A DNA stretch of 64,000 nt, from assembly GCA_964344185.1 (NCBI GenBank), contig CAYFMN010000003.1:124001-188000 (forward strand), written 5' to 3'. A program made the position numbers and the translations under genes. How positions within the stretch are numbered: position 1 is the first letter of the stretch; each line of letters begins with the position of its first letter. Positions 48,001 through 56,795 of the stretch are shown piece after piece. The notes beneath the pieces are model-generated. The model did no database searches, had not been told where the DNA came from, and was given only the letters and a program-made list of their open reading frames with translations. Source of the DNA: JAJDAT01 sp964344185 (GTDB lineage Bacteria > Nitrospinota > Nitrospinia > Nitrospinales > JAJDAT01).

Positions 48001-51000
48001 GATAGGAGTTCTTTTGAGCTTGTATAAACTGCGAACAAAGATAATTTTAGGTACGCAGCGGATAAACATAAATAGCGAAATTGATGTAGTAAAAAACTCT
48101 ACAAAAGAATTTTGGAGAAGTGATTCTCGAAAGTTTTTTATCGCAAATGAGATTGCTCCTCTTTGGCTAGATATTTTAATTCAATCAAAAAATGCCAATC
48201 AGAATTCTATCGGTCAACTGGAAGATTGGATGAAAGAACAAGCCGTTTTTTTTTATATTCCAGTAAGAATATCAATGATCAGGGTATTAGCGCGTTGTGA
48301 TAGCGCTTGTGAAAAAGCCTATGATTTTGCTAAACGAGTTGCTGTGGATTGTGAGCAGGAGAAAACAGAAGCACAATTTAAAGCAGAAAATCTTGCTTCA
48401 TTGGCTAGGTCAGTATTAACGCTGGGAATAAATGAAGCCAAAATTTATTTCAATAATGCGTTGGAAATCGTTAATCGTTTTGGCGATGAAATATGGGATC
48501 GATGGCAAGTATTATTGGCTCTTGCTTTTTCATCGGGATCTCCTGATTTCCCAAATCCTAAAATAGCTTATGAATTTTCGAGGATATCTGAAGTAATTAG
48601 TGACTATCTTACCAGACACTTTTCTTGGGAGGAGTCTATTTCAGCAATTTCTAAGTTATGCCCACCATCCGCTTTCTCCATATTGAGTAGATGGACCGAT
48701 AGAGAGGTAGGCTATAGAGAAGGAATGATAATTTCTCTAACTATGTTCTTGCTGAAGGAAGACCTTTTATCTCCTAGTGTTGCATTCTCTTTAAATACGT
48801 TTAATTACGAACCAGATTTTCTAGAGTTTTTAGAAATATTTTTCCAAAAGGAAAAAGATCATGGTCGCCGTAGATTTGTTTTTAGCCAAGTCATTCGCCA
48901 TTTACAAATCCAAGGTGAATGGGATAACTCAATAAAATATAAAAACCTATTTTCAAAATATGGGTTGTCTGATGATCGTTTAGAAGAGATGGTTAACTTT
49001 TCAAATAAAATTAAAATTACCACTACAAATAAGGCAAAGGATTATCCAAAATTAGGACAAAATCAGCAAGCAGAACGATTACCTAATTGGGATGAAATTA
49101 TTAGCAACAGAACTTTTTTGACCTCAAATGAAATTGATGATGCATTTTTTATTCTTGAGAGCTTTAAGCCTAATTGGCCAATCGATGAACTTTTAAACCG
49201 AATGATTAATAATGTCACTCAAGGTAAAGAAACTGTTCACCTGAAAGCGTTACTCAATTCCTCTAGTTTACATTACCTCGACATAATCCATGCTTTGGAG
49301 AACGCAAAAGAGAAATGGAAAAGTAGAGTCGCAGTTCAGTCAGCTATAAGGGATTGTACTTCTGAATTTGTAGAGAAAAAAACATCCGAGCTTACTGGCG
49401 GAAGTTTAAACTATAAATTAGAAAAACTGGAAGCTTTAGGAGCCTTATCTAGAAACGAATTAGTATTTTCACTTCTAAAGGGAACGAGTGATTCGGTTGA
49501 AGAGATTAGTTCTTCTGGTTTTTTTTCTATAGCAAAGGAAGTTATACCCTTTTTAAACCAAAGGGATTCTATGAATGCTTTTCAATATGCGCTTGAAAGG
49601 AATGAAATAGAAATTAAAGAGGATGATGGTGATGGATCATGGAACCAAAATTTGATTCCTCCAGATAACATAGATAGTGCTGTTGCTGGTTTTATCTATA
49701 CAGCTATGGCATCTCCCATTCCAGAGACTCGCTGGGAAGCTGCTCATTCCGTCGTTAAATTTTGCAACCTAAATGAAGAAAATATTGTTTTGGAACTTAT
49801 TAACTGTCTTGATCAGGAAAACTTATCTGCTTTTACAGATAAAAAATTACCTTTTTATTCTTGGCACTCTAGGTTGTATTTGATGATCGCCTTTTCTCGG
49901 GCTGCCCAAGATGTACCAAATTTTTTCATAAATAAAATAGATACGCTATTAAATTGGGCGTTGGCTGAGCCCTCTCATGTTTTAATCCGTCATTTTGCTG
50001 CACAAACTGTTTTGACTGTAGAAAATAATTATCCAGGAACTATATCAAAAGAACAAAAAAATATTGTAAAGAATGTTAACGTTAGCTCTTTTGCTCCGAA
50101 ATTACCTGATAAAGAAAAGTCTACAGGTTGGAATATGGGGGGTTGGAGTGGTGAAGAATTTTTAATTCCCTTTGATTTTGATAGGTATTGGGTTGGTCCT
50201 CTTTCTGAAATATTTGATTTGCAATATGAAGAGGTTGCTCGACCCATTTCGGAATGGGCTCTTAAAGAAGGTGCCGGAAAAACCGTCGGGAAATGGGATG
50301 ATGATCCGAGGTCACAAAGCGGATATTACCAATCAAAATCTTCAATACCTAGATACGGTTCTTACCCAGAAGTAGATTCTTTATCGTTTTATCTTTGCTA
50401 TCATGCTCTCTTTTTTGTCGCTGCGGATTTACTTTCCAAGGAACCGACGGTTAAATCCGGGAATTGGAAAAAAGATTGGAACGAATGGCTGCAAGAACAT
50501 CTTTTGACTCGATCTGATGGCTTTTGGTTAGCAGATATTCGTGGACCAGTGCCTTTAGAGCAAAGACGCTGGCAAATGGAAGAACTCTCAAAAATTAATC
50601 CTGGCGATTGGAAATGGTCTGTCCTCTCAACTGATTTTGATGATGCTCTAATGATAAAAGATAAAAAAACAAAATGTATTGTGGTTCGAGGATATTGGAA
50701 TTTTTCAGAAAATAATAGAAGAGAAAATATTCATATCCGATCAGCTCTGGTATCACAAGATAATTCATTTTCATTGTTAAAGGCATTACAAACAGTCGAA
50801 AGTTTCCATGATTTTTTGATTCCTGATAGTGGCAGTGATCTCGAAATTGATGAATCTGGCTTTCAGCTTCATGGGTGGACTTCCAATCCACACTCTGACC
50901 CTCGCTTGGATTCATTTGATCCTTTATCAGGGCAAACTCCCTGGCCTGTGCTTCAACCCTCAAAAAAAACATGTCGGTTATTAAAACTAGAGAGAGACAG

Positions 51001-51322
51001 CAGCAAACGAGTGTGGAGAAAAGATGGCGAACCCGTTATTTTTCTTGATATATGGGGGAATCGAAAAGAAGATAGGGATAATAGTGCTTCAAATTATGGA
51101 GAAAAATTAATAGCAGACCTGGATTTTGCATTAGACTCTTTAAACAAAATAAGAAGGGATTTAATTATTGAAGTAACAATTAAACGTGAAGATAGTTATG
51201 GACAAAAAACTGATTATGAAGACCAAGACTACAACCGATTATATCTCCTCAAAAGCAATGGACAAATCTGCACACTTTATGGAAGTCGTTTCCTTAGGAA
51301 AACTTCTAATAAAAGAACTTGA
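45020..51322 (+). CDS. Giant STAND NTPase with N-terminal PD-(D/E)xK-like nuclease (Avs-like)
   Basis: About 2100 residues. N-terminal domain (about 15-150): ARRCLRLIQ helix, E50 in VVVEGI and Q88-x-K90 in LAQLKYS, the E...QxK layout of Cap4/DUF4297-type nucleases. The STAND NTPase domain (about 270-560) has Walker A ASGGMGKS (K302) and Walker B IVLVVIDAADNL (D400), then a winged-helix-like region to about 640. The remaining about 1450 residues look like an alpha-solenoid sensor, with an unrecognised C-terminal segment (about 1700-2100). Avs proteins of this layout recognise phage proteins and then cut DNA. It opens with TTG; GTG 45044 is another start. I cannot place it in a named Avs type. 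Confidence 0.8.
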   Translation: MVYRKIIPVHSDIDKVRASNEGHAFHVIWTARRCLRLIQPLNDLVAVVVEGISPLDTAKSKEGILKADTAEYYGSEDFKDSRKFILAQLKYSPSASNNPWTASGVEDTFKAFAKDFNKKCNKFGEAQVKAKAQYVFVTNRPVADSLNKALEAARTSRPLSGHAEKALVRLEKAASLSQERFKLFSELFEIWANEKDRPEQEYQLTNEISQYLPGQDTLASKSLEDFIRKKGLLTDNREPVRRHDILRLLGIPSESDLLPAQPSPAFQLPKNYVPRIQEQEIVNKIINKEGPIIIHASGGMGKSILALRLPHLMPNGSESVVFDGFADGLYRDPSKPRHKYDRGLIQIANELAVKGLCDPFLPSSNADKGKYISAFLHRLSQAVQSIKNKNSNAIVLVVIDAADNLQMGSELEDPNANSFSKDLLITKFPPDCKLVVLARSERVESHLCPFSSIERIQLKPFMFEETAQFLKSAYPKVNDESVREFHRMTSANPRVQFNALNRDKEFEAMMRRLGPSPLGINEMIAQQLENAVSKVRDNAASKEQIDTLCIALAALPPLVPISILSKAANVTEELVYSFISDIGHYLMELDGALHFRDEPVETWFRNKFAQPNYYNELISALQPFQNNSYVASAFPKLLWQAGQMDQLMKLALSDEGLPSNNHVEKRRIVLRRVQFALKAAIHKKRYLDIIKLSIRAGEEVAGNDREANLLLENHDLVSVLFGAKRAQEIVFRFHSKEWLGSGFAYGAAILAGESACQGESRNMLRCAEEWLNHWSKLSQEEREKQSVNNDDIAAMAMAHLFLHGPREMVNQLGRWKPSTISFRAGKIIISRLVDAGKYDLVNQIANFSKKNPFLVLAITNEMAKIGKTLPKEPIHAAIKLLLSGDPVKVDFSDSFNPDGLSNSIISLAEAGAQLKIPKRTLMRFLNRYIPEIPQTRLSADYNKQRDSILRFYCLKTALNGKEIEILDLATKTIKDTITKNGGEHDREVSEFKEVIGVLLSLYKLRTKIILGTQRININSEIDVVKNSTKEFWRSDSRKFFIANEIAPLWLDILIQSKNANQNSIGQLEDWMKEQAVFFYIPVRISMIRVLARCDSACEKAYDFAKRVAVDCEQEKTEAQFKAENLASLARSVLTLGINEAKIYFNNALEIVNRFGDEIWDRWQVLLALAFSSGSPDFPNPKIAYEFSRISEVISDYLTRHFSWEESISAISKLCPPSAFSILSRWTDREVGYREGMIISLTMFLLKEDLLSPSVAFSLNTFNYEPDFLEFLEIFFQKEKDHGRRRFVFSQVIRHLQIQGEWDNSIKYKNLFSKYGLSDDRLEEMVNFSNKIKITTTNKAKDYPKLGQNQQAERLPNWDEIISNRTFLTSNEIDDAFFILESFKPNWPIDELLNRMINNVTQGKETVHLKALLNSSSLHYLDIIHALENAKEKWKSRVAVQSAIRDCTSEFVEKKTSELTGGSLNYKLEKLEALGALSRNELVFSLLKGTSDSVEEISSSGFFSIAKEVIPFLNQRDSMNAFQYALERNEIEIKEDDGDGSWNQNLIPPDNIDSAVAGFIYTAMASPIPETRWEAAHSVVKFCNLNEENIVLELINCLDQENLSAFTDKKLPFYSWHSRLYLMIAFSRAAQDVPNFFINKIDTLLNWALAEPSHVLIRHFAAQTVLTVENNYPGTISKEQKNIVKNVNVSSFAPKLPDKEKSTGWNMGGWSGEEFLIPFDFDRYWVGPLSEIFDLQYEEVARPISEWALKEGAGKTVGKWDDDPRSQSGYYQSKSSIPRYGSYPEVDSLSFYLCYHALFFVAADLLSKEPTVKSGNWKKDWNEWLQEHLLTRSDGFWLADIRGPVPLEQRRWQMEELSKINPGDWKWSVLSTDFDDALMIKDKKTKCIVVRGYWNFSENNRRENIHIRSALVSQDNSFSLLKALQTVESFHDFLIPDSGSDLEIDESGFQLHGWTSNPHSDPRLDSFDPLSGQTPWPVLQPSKKTCRLLKLERDSSKRVWRKDGEPVIFLDIWGNRKEDRDNSASNYGEKLIADLDFALDSLNKIRRDLIIEVTIKREDSYGQKTDYEDQDYNRLYLLKSNGQICTLYGSRFLRKTSNKRT

Positions 51323-51929
51323 TCTAAAATCTAGTACCGACACTTTGAGTAGATGGATGGCACATCATTTGGCTGGATTAATAAAGCAATCGGAAGATGC
51401 TAAAGGCTCAAAGAAAAAAGCTCTTGAAAAAGAGTGCTTTGATTTAATCTTAAAACTCTGGGAACATCGCTCGAATTATCCAGTAAGTAAACCATTAGAA
51501 TCGTTTAAACCGATATTAATTTTGCTAGATTATTTACAAGGCGATAAAACCAAACAAAATTGGTATTTTCGACTTAAGGATATTGACGCTGATGAAGAAA
51601 CTCGGGAATGGATTAACTTAGCCTCTGGTATAGATTATTCCGCAAGGTTATTAATCCGTTGGTGTATAGCTGGTGCGTCAACAACTGCTAGTCAAAAAGA
51701 AAGAAAATGGCTTGAGGCTGGAATTCCAATGATTTTATCAGATGCGGATGATTTAAAAGCGATCAAACTTTTAATAGATGATAGTAAATTTATTTTTGGC
51801 ACTGATGACGAAACCTTGGAAAAAAGAAATAAGGAGCTTCATGATATTCGCGATAGACTAGATAGCTTTATTAAGTTAACTAACGAAATGAAAAATTCCA
51901 TTGATGAGCAATTACCTTCAAAGTCATAA
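51258..51929 (+). CDS. Unknown partner protein of the STAND NTPase
   Basis: About 223 residues from ATG 51258 (MDKSAHFMEVVSLGKLLIKE); ATG 51279 is also possible, and an earlier GTG at 51186 would overlap the NTPase gene by 137 bases. All-helical and charged: SRWMAHHLAGLIKQSED, LILKLWEHRSNYP, LIRWCIAGAS, and a coiled-coil-like tail. Overlap with the NTPase gene indicates translational coupling and a joint function, such as regulator or adaptor. I do not recognise the family. Confidence 0.75.
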   Translation: MDKSAHFMEVVSLGKLLIKELDLKSSTDTLSRWMAHHLAGLIKQSEDAKGSKKKALEKECFDLILKLWEHRSNYPVSKPLESFKPILILLDYLQGDKTKQNWYFRLKDIDADEETREWINLASGIDYSARLLIRWCIAGASTTASQKERKWLEAGIPMILSDADDLKAIKLLIDDSKFIFGTDDETLEKRNKELHDIRDRLDSFIKLTNEMKNSIDEQLPSKS

Positions 51930-52022
51930 TTTTTCTTTTTTAATATTTTGAATGAAGGGATATCTAAATAACGTTTCAAATAATTTTTGATTAAGGAGGT
52001 ATATTTTAAAACTCGAAATTTG

Positions 52023-52054
52023 GACCTACTGATTCTATATCAGTAGCAACTCTA
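52023..52054 (-). repeat. Degenerate att-like tRNA fragment
   Basis: GACCTACTGATT then a drifted stretch ending in GCAACTCT, resembling the tRNA-Thr anticodon arm region at 52260-52287. It is collinear with the left end: its GACC lies 56 bases from the S repeat on both sides of the island. Confidence 0.6.
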
Positions 52055-52078
52055 ATTTGTAATTGCCTGGTTCTGAGA

Positions 52079-52189
52079 TGGTTTCCCAAATCTGTCAGTA
52101 TTTCAATTACTTAAAAGCTTTTAATTAATTCTAAGAATTAAATCAATTTCGGTTTTGGAGGGAACTTTTATCAAGATTTTATCAAAGTT
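52079..52189. repeat. Island end repeat S (right copy)
   Basis: 111 bases, same length as the copy at 44501-44611. Starts TGGTTTCC and ends TATCAAGATTTTATCAAAGT. With the att-like fragment it makes a 167-bp imperfect direct repeat of 44445-44611. Confidence 0.65.
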
Positions 52190-52234
52190 GAAGGAAAATT
52201 ACTTATAGCGAAGTTGTAAGTTGTTGATAAATGA

Positions 52235-52306
<72 letters not shown>

Positions 52307-52565
52307 CTAGGCTTTTGACAAGACGATCATTTAACCGTTTTTGACAAAAAAAATCAACGGTTTTTCTTCAAATTTTCATCGTCTCTATGATGCAATCTTC
52401 AAGGAAACTTAAAAGAGGAGGTCGTATTTTCCTTCGAGCGCCTTCTAAGGCACTAAGCTTTTGTTCATTAGGTCGAGGCTTTGAGAACCTCAGCCTGACA
52501 GTTGGATTTCGCTAAGTTCCTCAATTAATTTACGAAAGCTGGTGGGGCGTTCAGCCTTTCAAAAG
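52307..52565. other. Intergenic region between tRNA-Thr and tonB-like gene
   Basis: About 260 bases. No gene and no clear terminator; presumably carries the tRNA promoter on the minus strand. Confidence 0.4.
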
Positions 52566-53579
52566 TTAACGATACGCGTAGGGATTGCCATAGGACGGGC
52601 TGTAAATGAAGGAAGCGGTAATCACAAGTTTTTTGGTCGTTATAGTCGCCGGAAATGGATAGTAAGGCGCGGCCCCTTTCACCGCTTTGATCGCCGCTAC
52701 GTCTAATATTTTTGTTCCAGAGCTCTCTATCATGCGGACGCTTAATAAATTCCCGTCTTTGGATAATTTAAACCTTAGCGTTATTTGACCGCTAATGCCC
52801 TTTCTTGCGGCCTGTTCCGGGTAAGTCCAGACTTTTTCTATTTGATGTTTTATCCGCGCCATATAATCGGCGTATTTGATTTCTGTCGTGTTGAGTGATA
52901 CCTCTTCCTCGTCTCCGGACTCCTCTTCCTCTTCGGTTTCTATTGACGCATATTTTTCGGGATCAATCCCGTCTATCATTGCCAACAAACTTTGCGACTG
53001 TGGCAGCTCTGGCGATTTTATTTGTCGTCTGGGGCGTTGAGGAGGTTCGAAGGTCGGCTCTATCAACTTTTCTGCGAACTCCAATTTTTGTTTTGACTCT
53101 ATTGCTTTTATTTTTCTTTTTGACTTAATCTTTTTTTCGAGAGGTTTAGGGACCTTTTTCTTTATTTCTTTTTTAGGCGGTTTCGGCGTTTTTTTAACAA
53201 CTTTTTTAGGTTTCCTGGCTACTTTAGGTTTTTGAGGCGGCGTGGGCAATGGCGTTGGTTTTCTGGGAACCAGTTTAGGGAGGATCGTTTTCCGGCTTGT
53301 TAGTTTTGGGCTTTTGTGTATTTTTTCAGGAGAGTGCGCCTTGCTATTGTATTTTGATACGAGATCCGAGGTTTTTGGAGCTTCGGTCTTTTTAGGTTTT
53401 GACGTTTCGATAAAAGCCGGTATCTCCGGTTTTTTAGGAGGGGTGAACTTGACCTTTATGGGTTCTTTTTTCTCGACAGGCGGCGAAGCGTTTGGATAAA
53501 ACTTGTGGGTTATCGCAATTAGTAAATGTATAAGAATAGATAGCAGAACAAAAGTTCTTAAAGTAGGACGTTGCTTCAT
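52566..53579 (-). CDS. TonB-family energy-transducing protein
   Basis: 337 residues. One N-terminal membrane anchor (about 8-25), a long Pro/Lys-rich periplasm-spanning segment (about 35-190, repeated KPKK/PPK), an acidic patch EEEEESGDEEE, and a C-terminal TonB domain (about 245-330) with YPEQAARKGISGQITLRFKL and the SSGTKILDVAAIKAV helix. TonB links proton-motive force to outer-membrane receptors; no ExbB/ExbD or receptor gene is here. 48 bases beyond the nucleotidyltransferase stop on the same strand, so possibly one operon. It shows the cell has an outer membrane. Confidence 0.85.
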   Translation of the reverse strand: MKQRPTLRTFVLLSILIHLLIAITHKFYPNASPPVEKKEPIKVKFTPPKKPEIPAFIETSKPKKTEAPKTSDLVSKYNSKAHSPEKIHKSPKLTSRKTILPKLVPRKPTPLPTPPQKPKVARKPKKVVKKTPKPPKKEIKKKVPKPLEKKIKSKRKIKAIESKQKLEFAEKLIEPTFEPPQRPRRQIKSPELPQSQSLLAMIDGIDPEKYASIETEEEEESGDEEEVSLNTTEIKYADYMARIKHQIEKVWTYPEQAARKGISGQITLRFKLSKDGNLLSVRMIESSGTKILDVAAIKAVKGAAPYYPFPATITTKKLVITASFIYSPSYGNPYAYR

Positions 53580-53627
53580 CGCTGAATAAAATTTGAAACA
53601 GTATTGAAATTGGCGCTTAAAATCGCG

Positions 53628-54923
53628 CTATGTATATTGCAGGAGGCTTTTGGTTTTTTCGTTATACCAGTTAAAAGCCGCTTTGGTTTTTGTTTGCCCA
53701 GAGTTTCGGGGAATATACTTGCCAGATTCGTCGAAAGGTTGCCGGTCCATTTGGAGAGATTGGTACAGCGAGTTCATATAACTTGGAAAATCGCGATAAA
53801 GAGGAATTTGAGTTTTTAACTTAGGCATAACCTTTTCTTTAAACTGGTTGAGCGCCTGGCCATAGGGATGTACGGTCGATAGTCCGTCTTCTCCATGGCT
53901 GGTTTCGGCGTAAACGCAAAGTTCTTCGTAGTCTTCCCAGTCTTCCAGCGCGTCTACATCGGCTACAAACGCCGGGTCGTCGTGAAATTTGGACGTAACC
54001 TGCGTGTCGAGCAAAATAGAAGCCGCGCGATCAAACATATCCTTGTGCATTCCAAACTGGTAGTTATCGTCCTGACGATATCGAGCCGCCGACGATTTAA
54101 ACGATAACGCCTCTTGCATGAATACGGGAAATATTTTCATAAAGCGGCTTGGGTGTTTCAGCGTTTTGCGCAATAGGGCCTGGAAAATTTTACCGTCTTT
54201 GCGCGTTTGATGTAAAAGATCGATAATATCAGGCTCAATCGCGCTGAAATTTATTGGATATATATTGGGTTCTTTAATATCAAATAATAAATCGGCTTCC
54301 TCGTCGATAGCCCTGTAATGATAGTTTCTAACAACAAACTCTGAATCGGGGTTTGTTGCAACTTCCGGAAACATCGTATTACGCGAGTTGAGCCATAAAA
54401 TTAAATTGTGATCGGCGATGTCATTATCTTGTATAACCTTTTCTATGTCGTACATGAAGGGGAGATCGCCTGGCTGGAAGAGGATCAATTCGTCGGAATC
54501 TGCTTGGAGTGCGTTACGGCCCAACGTCATGGCGCTGACCAAACTAGGATTATCGTCTTCGTTAACGAAAACGACTTTCTTGCCTTGATCCCCTATGTTT
54601 TCCAGGTAGGAGTCCAGGACGGTTCGAATTTGAGGAGAGCCAATAACGGCAATTTCTTTTAAAGAAGAATTTAAGGCATTCGCTAACGCATAGCACATAA
54701 TAGGAATGCCGCAAATTGGAAAAAGAAATTTGAGCCGGTCAATTTCCTCATTTTCGGCTCTTAAAATAAGGTGGCTGATTCCCTTTTTTCCCGAGGCAAT
54801 TTCTCTTTTTGCCTTGTTGATGCTGATTTCGTCCACTTCTGCACGGGTTGGTAGTTTATCGTGACTGAAGCTGAGAACGCATTTTTCTATTTGTGGTTTG
54901 TTCCGAACGCTACTAGAGTCCAT
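53628..54923 (-). CDS. MobA-like NTP transferase family protein
   Basis: 431 residues. A nucleotidyltransferase-like Rossmann fold at about 45-230: LILRAENEEIDRLKFLFPIC and PIMCYALANALNSS stand where the NTP-binding loop (usually GxxxRxxP) and following helix lie, but the Gly-rich loop is not clear. The LILFQPGDLPFMYD segment matches the typical PGDxPF metal motif of NTP transferases. The C-terminal half is unknown. Divergent from the proteasome operon with about 260 bases between. Confidence 0.65.
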   Translation of the reverse strand: MDSSSVRNKPQIEKCVLSFSHDKLPTRAEVDEISINKAKREIASGKKGISHLILRAENEEIDRLKFLFPICGIPIMCYALANALNSSLKEIAVIGSPQIRTVLDSYLENIGDQGKKVVFVNEDDNPSLVSAMTLGRNALQADSDELILFQPGDLPFMYDIEKVIQDNDIADHNLILWLNSRNTMFPEVATNPDSEFVVRNYHYRAIDEEADLLFDIKEPNIYPINFSAIEPDIIDLLHQTRKDGKIFQALLRKTLKHPSRFMKIFPVFMQEALSFKSSAARYRQDDNYQFGMHKDMFDRAASILLDTQVTSKFHDDPAFVADVDALEDWEDYEELCVYAETSHGEDGLSTVHPYGQALNQFKEKVMPKLKTQIPLYRDFPSYMNSLYQSLQMDRQPFDESGKYIPRNSGQTKTKAAFNWYNEKTKSLLQYT

Positions 54924-55121
54924 ATAATCCGAGGGTCTTATTAGGTGTAAATCTTATAGATAAACTGTTACATCTCCATTTTTATCATGTAACCAACGCG
55001 TCTCGCAACAATTATCTAATTGTCTGATTTTGTCTTGGGTTTTTTGCGGTGTACAATAAAATGTATTGAAAAAAAAGAAACTTTTGGACTTTTGTTACAA
55101 TTAGGTTCTAATACAAATGTC

Positions 55122-55151
55122 TTGACCTTTTATTTTTAATGGTCATAAAAT
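55122..55151 (+). promoter_or_regulatory. Near-consensus promoter of the proteasome operon
   Basis: TTGACC (55122-55127), 18-base spacer, TAAAAT (55146-55151), five of six matches in each box. Start near 55158 would give a 27-base leader with an AAGGAA ribosome site (55174-55179) before the mpa ATG at 55185. Confidence 0.65.
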
Positions 55152-55184
55152 GAAAACAATCCCAACGCGAAATAAGGAACTTTA

Positions 55185-56795
55185 ATGGGTGATTCGACTC
55201 ATATATTTGAATTAATTGAAAGAATACTGGAGGAGACCGAGGAACACCCCGAACTCCAGGCCAAGATTTTTGATTTGAGAGACGCTTTGCTTCATTCGCA
55301 ACAAGAAGCTCAGCGGTTAACGTTGAAAATTAAAACGTTAGAAGAAACTATCGAAAAGCTCAAATCTCCCGCGCATAGAATTGGCGTTATCTTAGGTCCA
55401 GGAGAAGGAGAACTGCTCCGTTTATCCGTTGGAGGACAGGAGTATCAGGCGGCGGTTTCTCCTGAAATTGAAGAAGAAATGAAAGTTGGCGATTTGGTCG
55501 CCTTAAACGAAGGTTTTGCCATAATCTCGAAACTGACAATGCCAGAGCATGGGCCATTGTCCAGGCTTTCCTGCAAATTGGAAAACGGTCAATGGTTGGT
55601 TTCTTCAGGCACGGGTACCGCAGAGTCCATGGTGTACGTCAGAGACGGTTTGGAAGTTGATTCTTTTAAGGAAGGCGACGAAGTTTATTTAGATCCTTCG
55701 CAAAAAGTAATCATAGGCAAATTGCCTAAACGGCAATCAAGCAAACTAGTGGAAGACGATTTTAAACCGGTAGAATGGAACCGGGTAGGCGGTCAGGAAG
55801 AACCGGTTAATGAAGTTCGTAAGGTAATTGAGTATCCCATTTTGCACGGGGAAATTATTGAAAAAATGGAATACGAATTACCCAAAGGATTTCTTTTCTA
55901 CGGCCCCCCAGGTTGCGGCAAAACTTTGGTTGGCAAGGCGATATTAACGGAAATCGTAAGCAAGCTTGGCGAAGACGGAGATCAAGATATTCAAGGTCGA
56001 TTTATTCACGTAAAAGGCCCTGAGATATTGAATATGTGGTTAGGCGAATCGGAAAGGAAGGTTCGCGAAATTTTTCAAAAAGCCCGCGAGTATCGCGCCG
56101 AAGGGCAAATGCCGTTTATTTTTATCGACGAGGCCGAGTCTGTTTTAGGAACCCGGCAGGCTTGGCGCGGCAATAATATTTCAAATACGCTGGTCCCCAT
56201 GTTTTGCGCCGAAATGGACGGCGTGCAATCGCTTCGCGACGCGGTGGTTATTTTAGCCACAAACAGGCCCGATTTAATCGATCCGGCGATTTTGAGGCCG
56301 GGTAGAATTGATCGAAAAATTAAAGTTTCCCGGCCAGATCGAAAAGGTTGCGAAGAGATACTTAAGATTTATTTATCCGAAAAACTTCCATTTGAAAAAT
56401 CCAGCGTTGAAGAAATGATCGAACCGGCTTTAGACGCTCTTTTTTCCAAAGACTCCAAACAAAATGTTTTAACCCTTTCTTTAAAAAATGGCGATATGAA
56501 AAAACTCTACTGGTTTGATTTTATTTCCGGAGCCATTTTAGAAAATGTGGTTAAACGAGCCAAAGAAATCGCTATCGAACGAGCCATTTCAGGAGAAGAA
56601 TTAACGATTAAACCGGAAGACCTGACATTAGCTATTGAAAAGGAATTTGTGGAAGGAAGCATTTTCCCGGCAGATCCAAATATGGAAGACTGGCTCCAAC
56701 TTTTAGATTTCGATTCCCAAAGCGTAGCCCGAATTAGACGACCTAAAGAATCCGACGCGGCTACAGATCAGACCCTCACCCGCTCCATGATATGA
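55185..56795 (+). CDS. mpa: Proteasomal AAA ATPase (Mpa/ARC)
   Basis: 536 residues. Hexameric unfoldase that recognises the UBact/Pup tag and feeds substrate to the 20S core. N-terminal coiled coil (about 35-62, QQEAQRLTLKIKTLEETIEK), tandem OB domains (about 66-200), then the AAA domain: Walker A GPPGCGKT (G240-T247), Walker B FIFIDEAES (D315, E316), and an SRH-type RPDLIDPAILRPGRIDR. Known mycobacterial Mpa ends in GQYL to dock on the core; here the last residues are LTRSMI, so docking must differ or be weak. The stop overlaps dop (ATGA). Confidence 0.95.
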   Translation: MGDSTHIFELIERILEETEEHPELQAKIFDLRDALLHSQQEAQRLTLKIKTLEETIEKLKSPAHRIGVILGPGEGELLRLSVGGQEYQAAVSPEIEEEMKVGDLVALNEGFAIISKLTMPEHGPLSRLSCKLENGQWLVSSGTGTAESMVYVRDGLEVDSFKEGDEVYLDPSQKVIIGKLPKRQSSKLVEDDFKPVEWNRVGGQEEPVNEVRKVIEYPILHGEIIEKMEYELPKGFLFYGPPGCGKTLVGKAILTEIVSKLGEDGDQDIQGRFIHVKGPEILNMWLGESERKVREIFQKAREYRAEGQMPFIFIDEAESVLGTRQAWRGNNISNTLVPMFCAEMDGVQSLRDAVVILATNRPDLIDPAILRPGRIDRKIKVSRPDRKGCEEILKIYLSEKLPFEKSSVEEMIEPALDALFSKDSKQNVLTLSLKNGDMKKLYWFDFISGAILENVVKRAKEIAIERAISGEELTIKPEDLTLAIEKEFVEGSIFPADPNMEDWLQLLDFDSQSVARIRRPKESDAATDQTLTRSMI

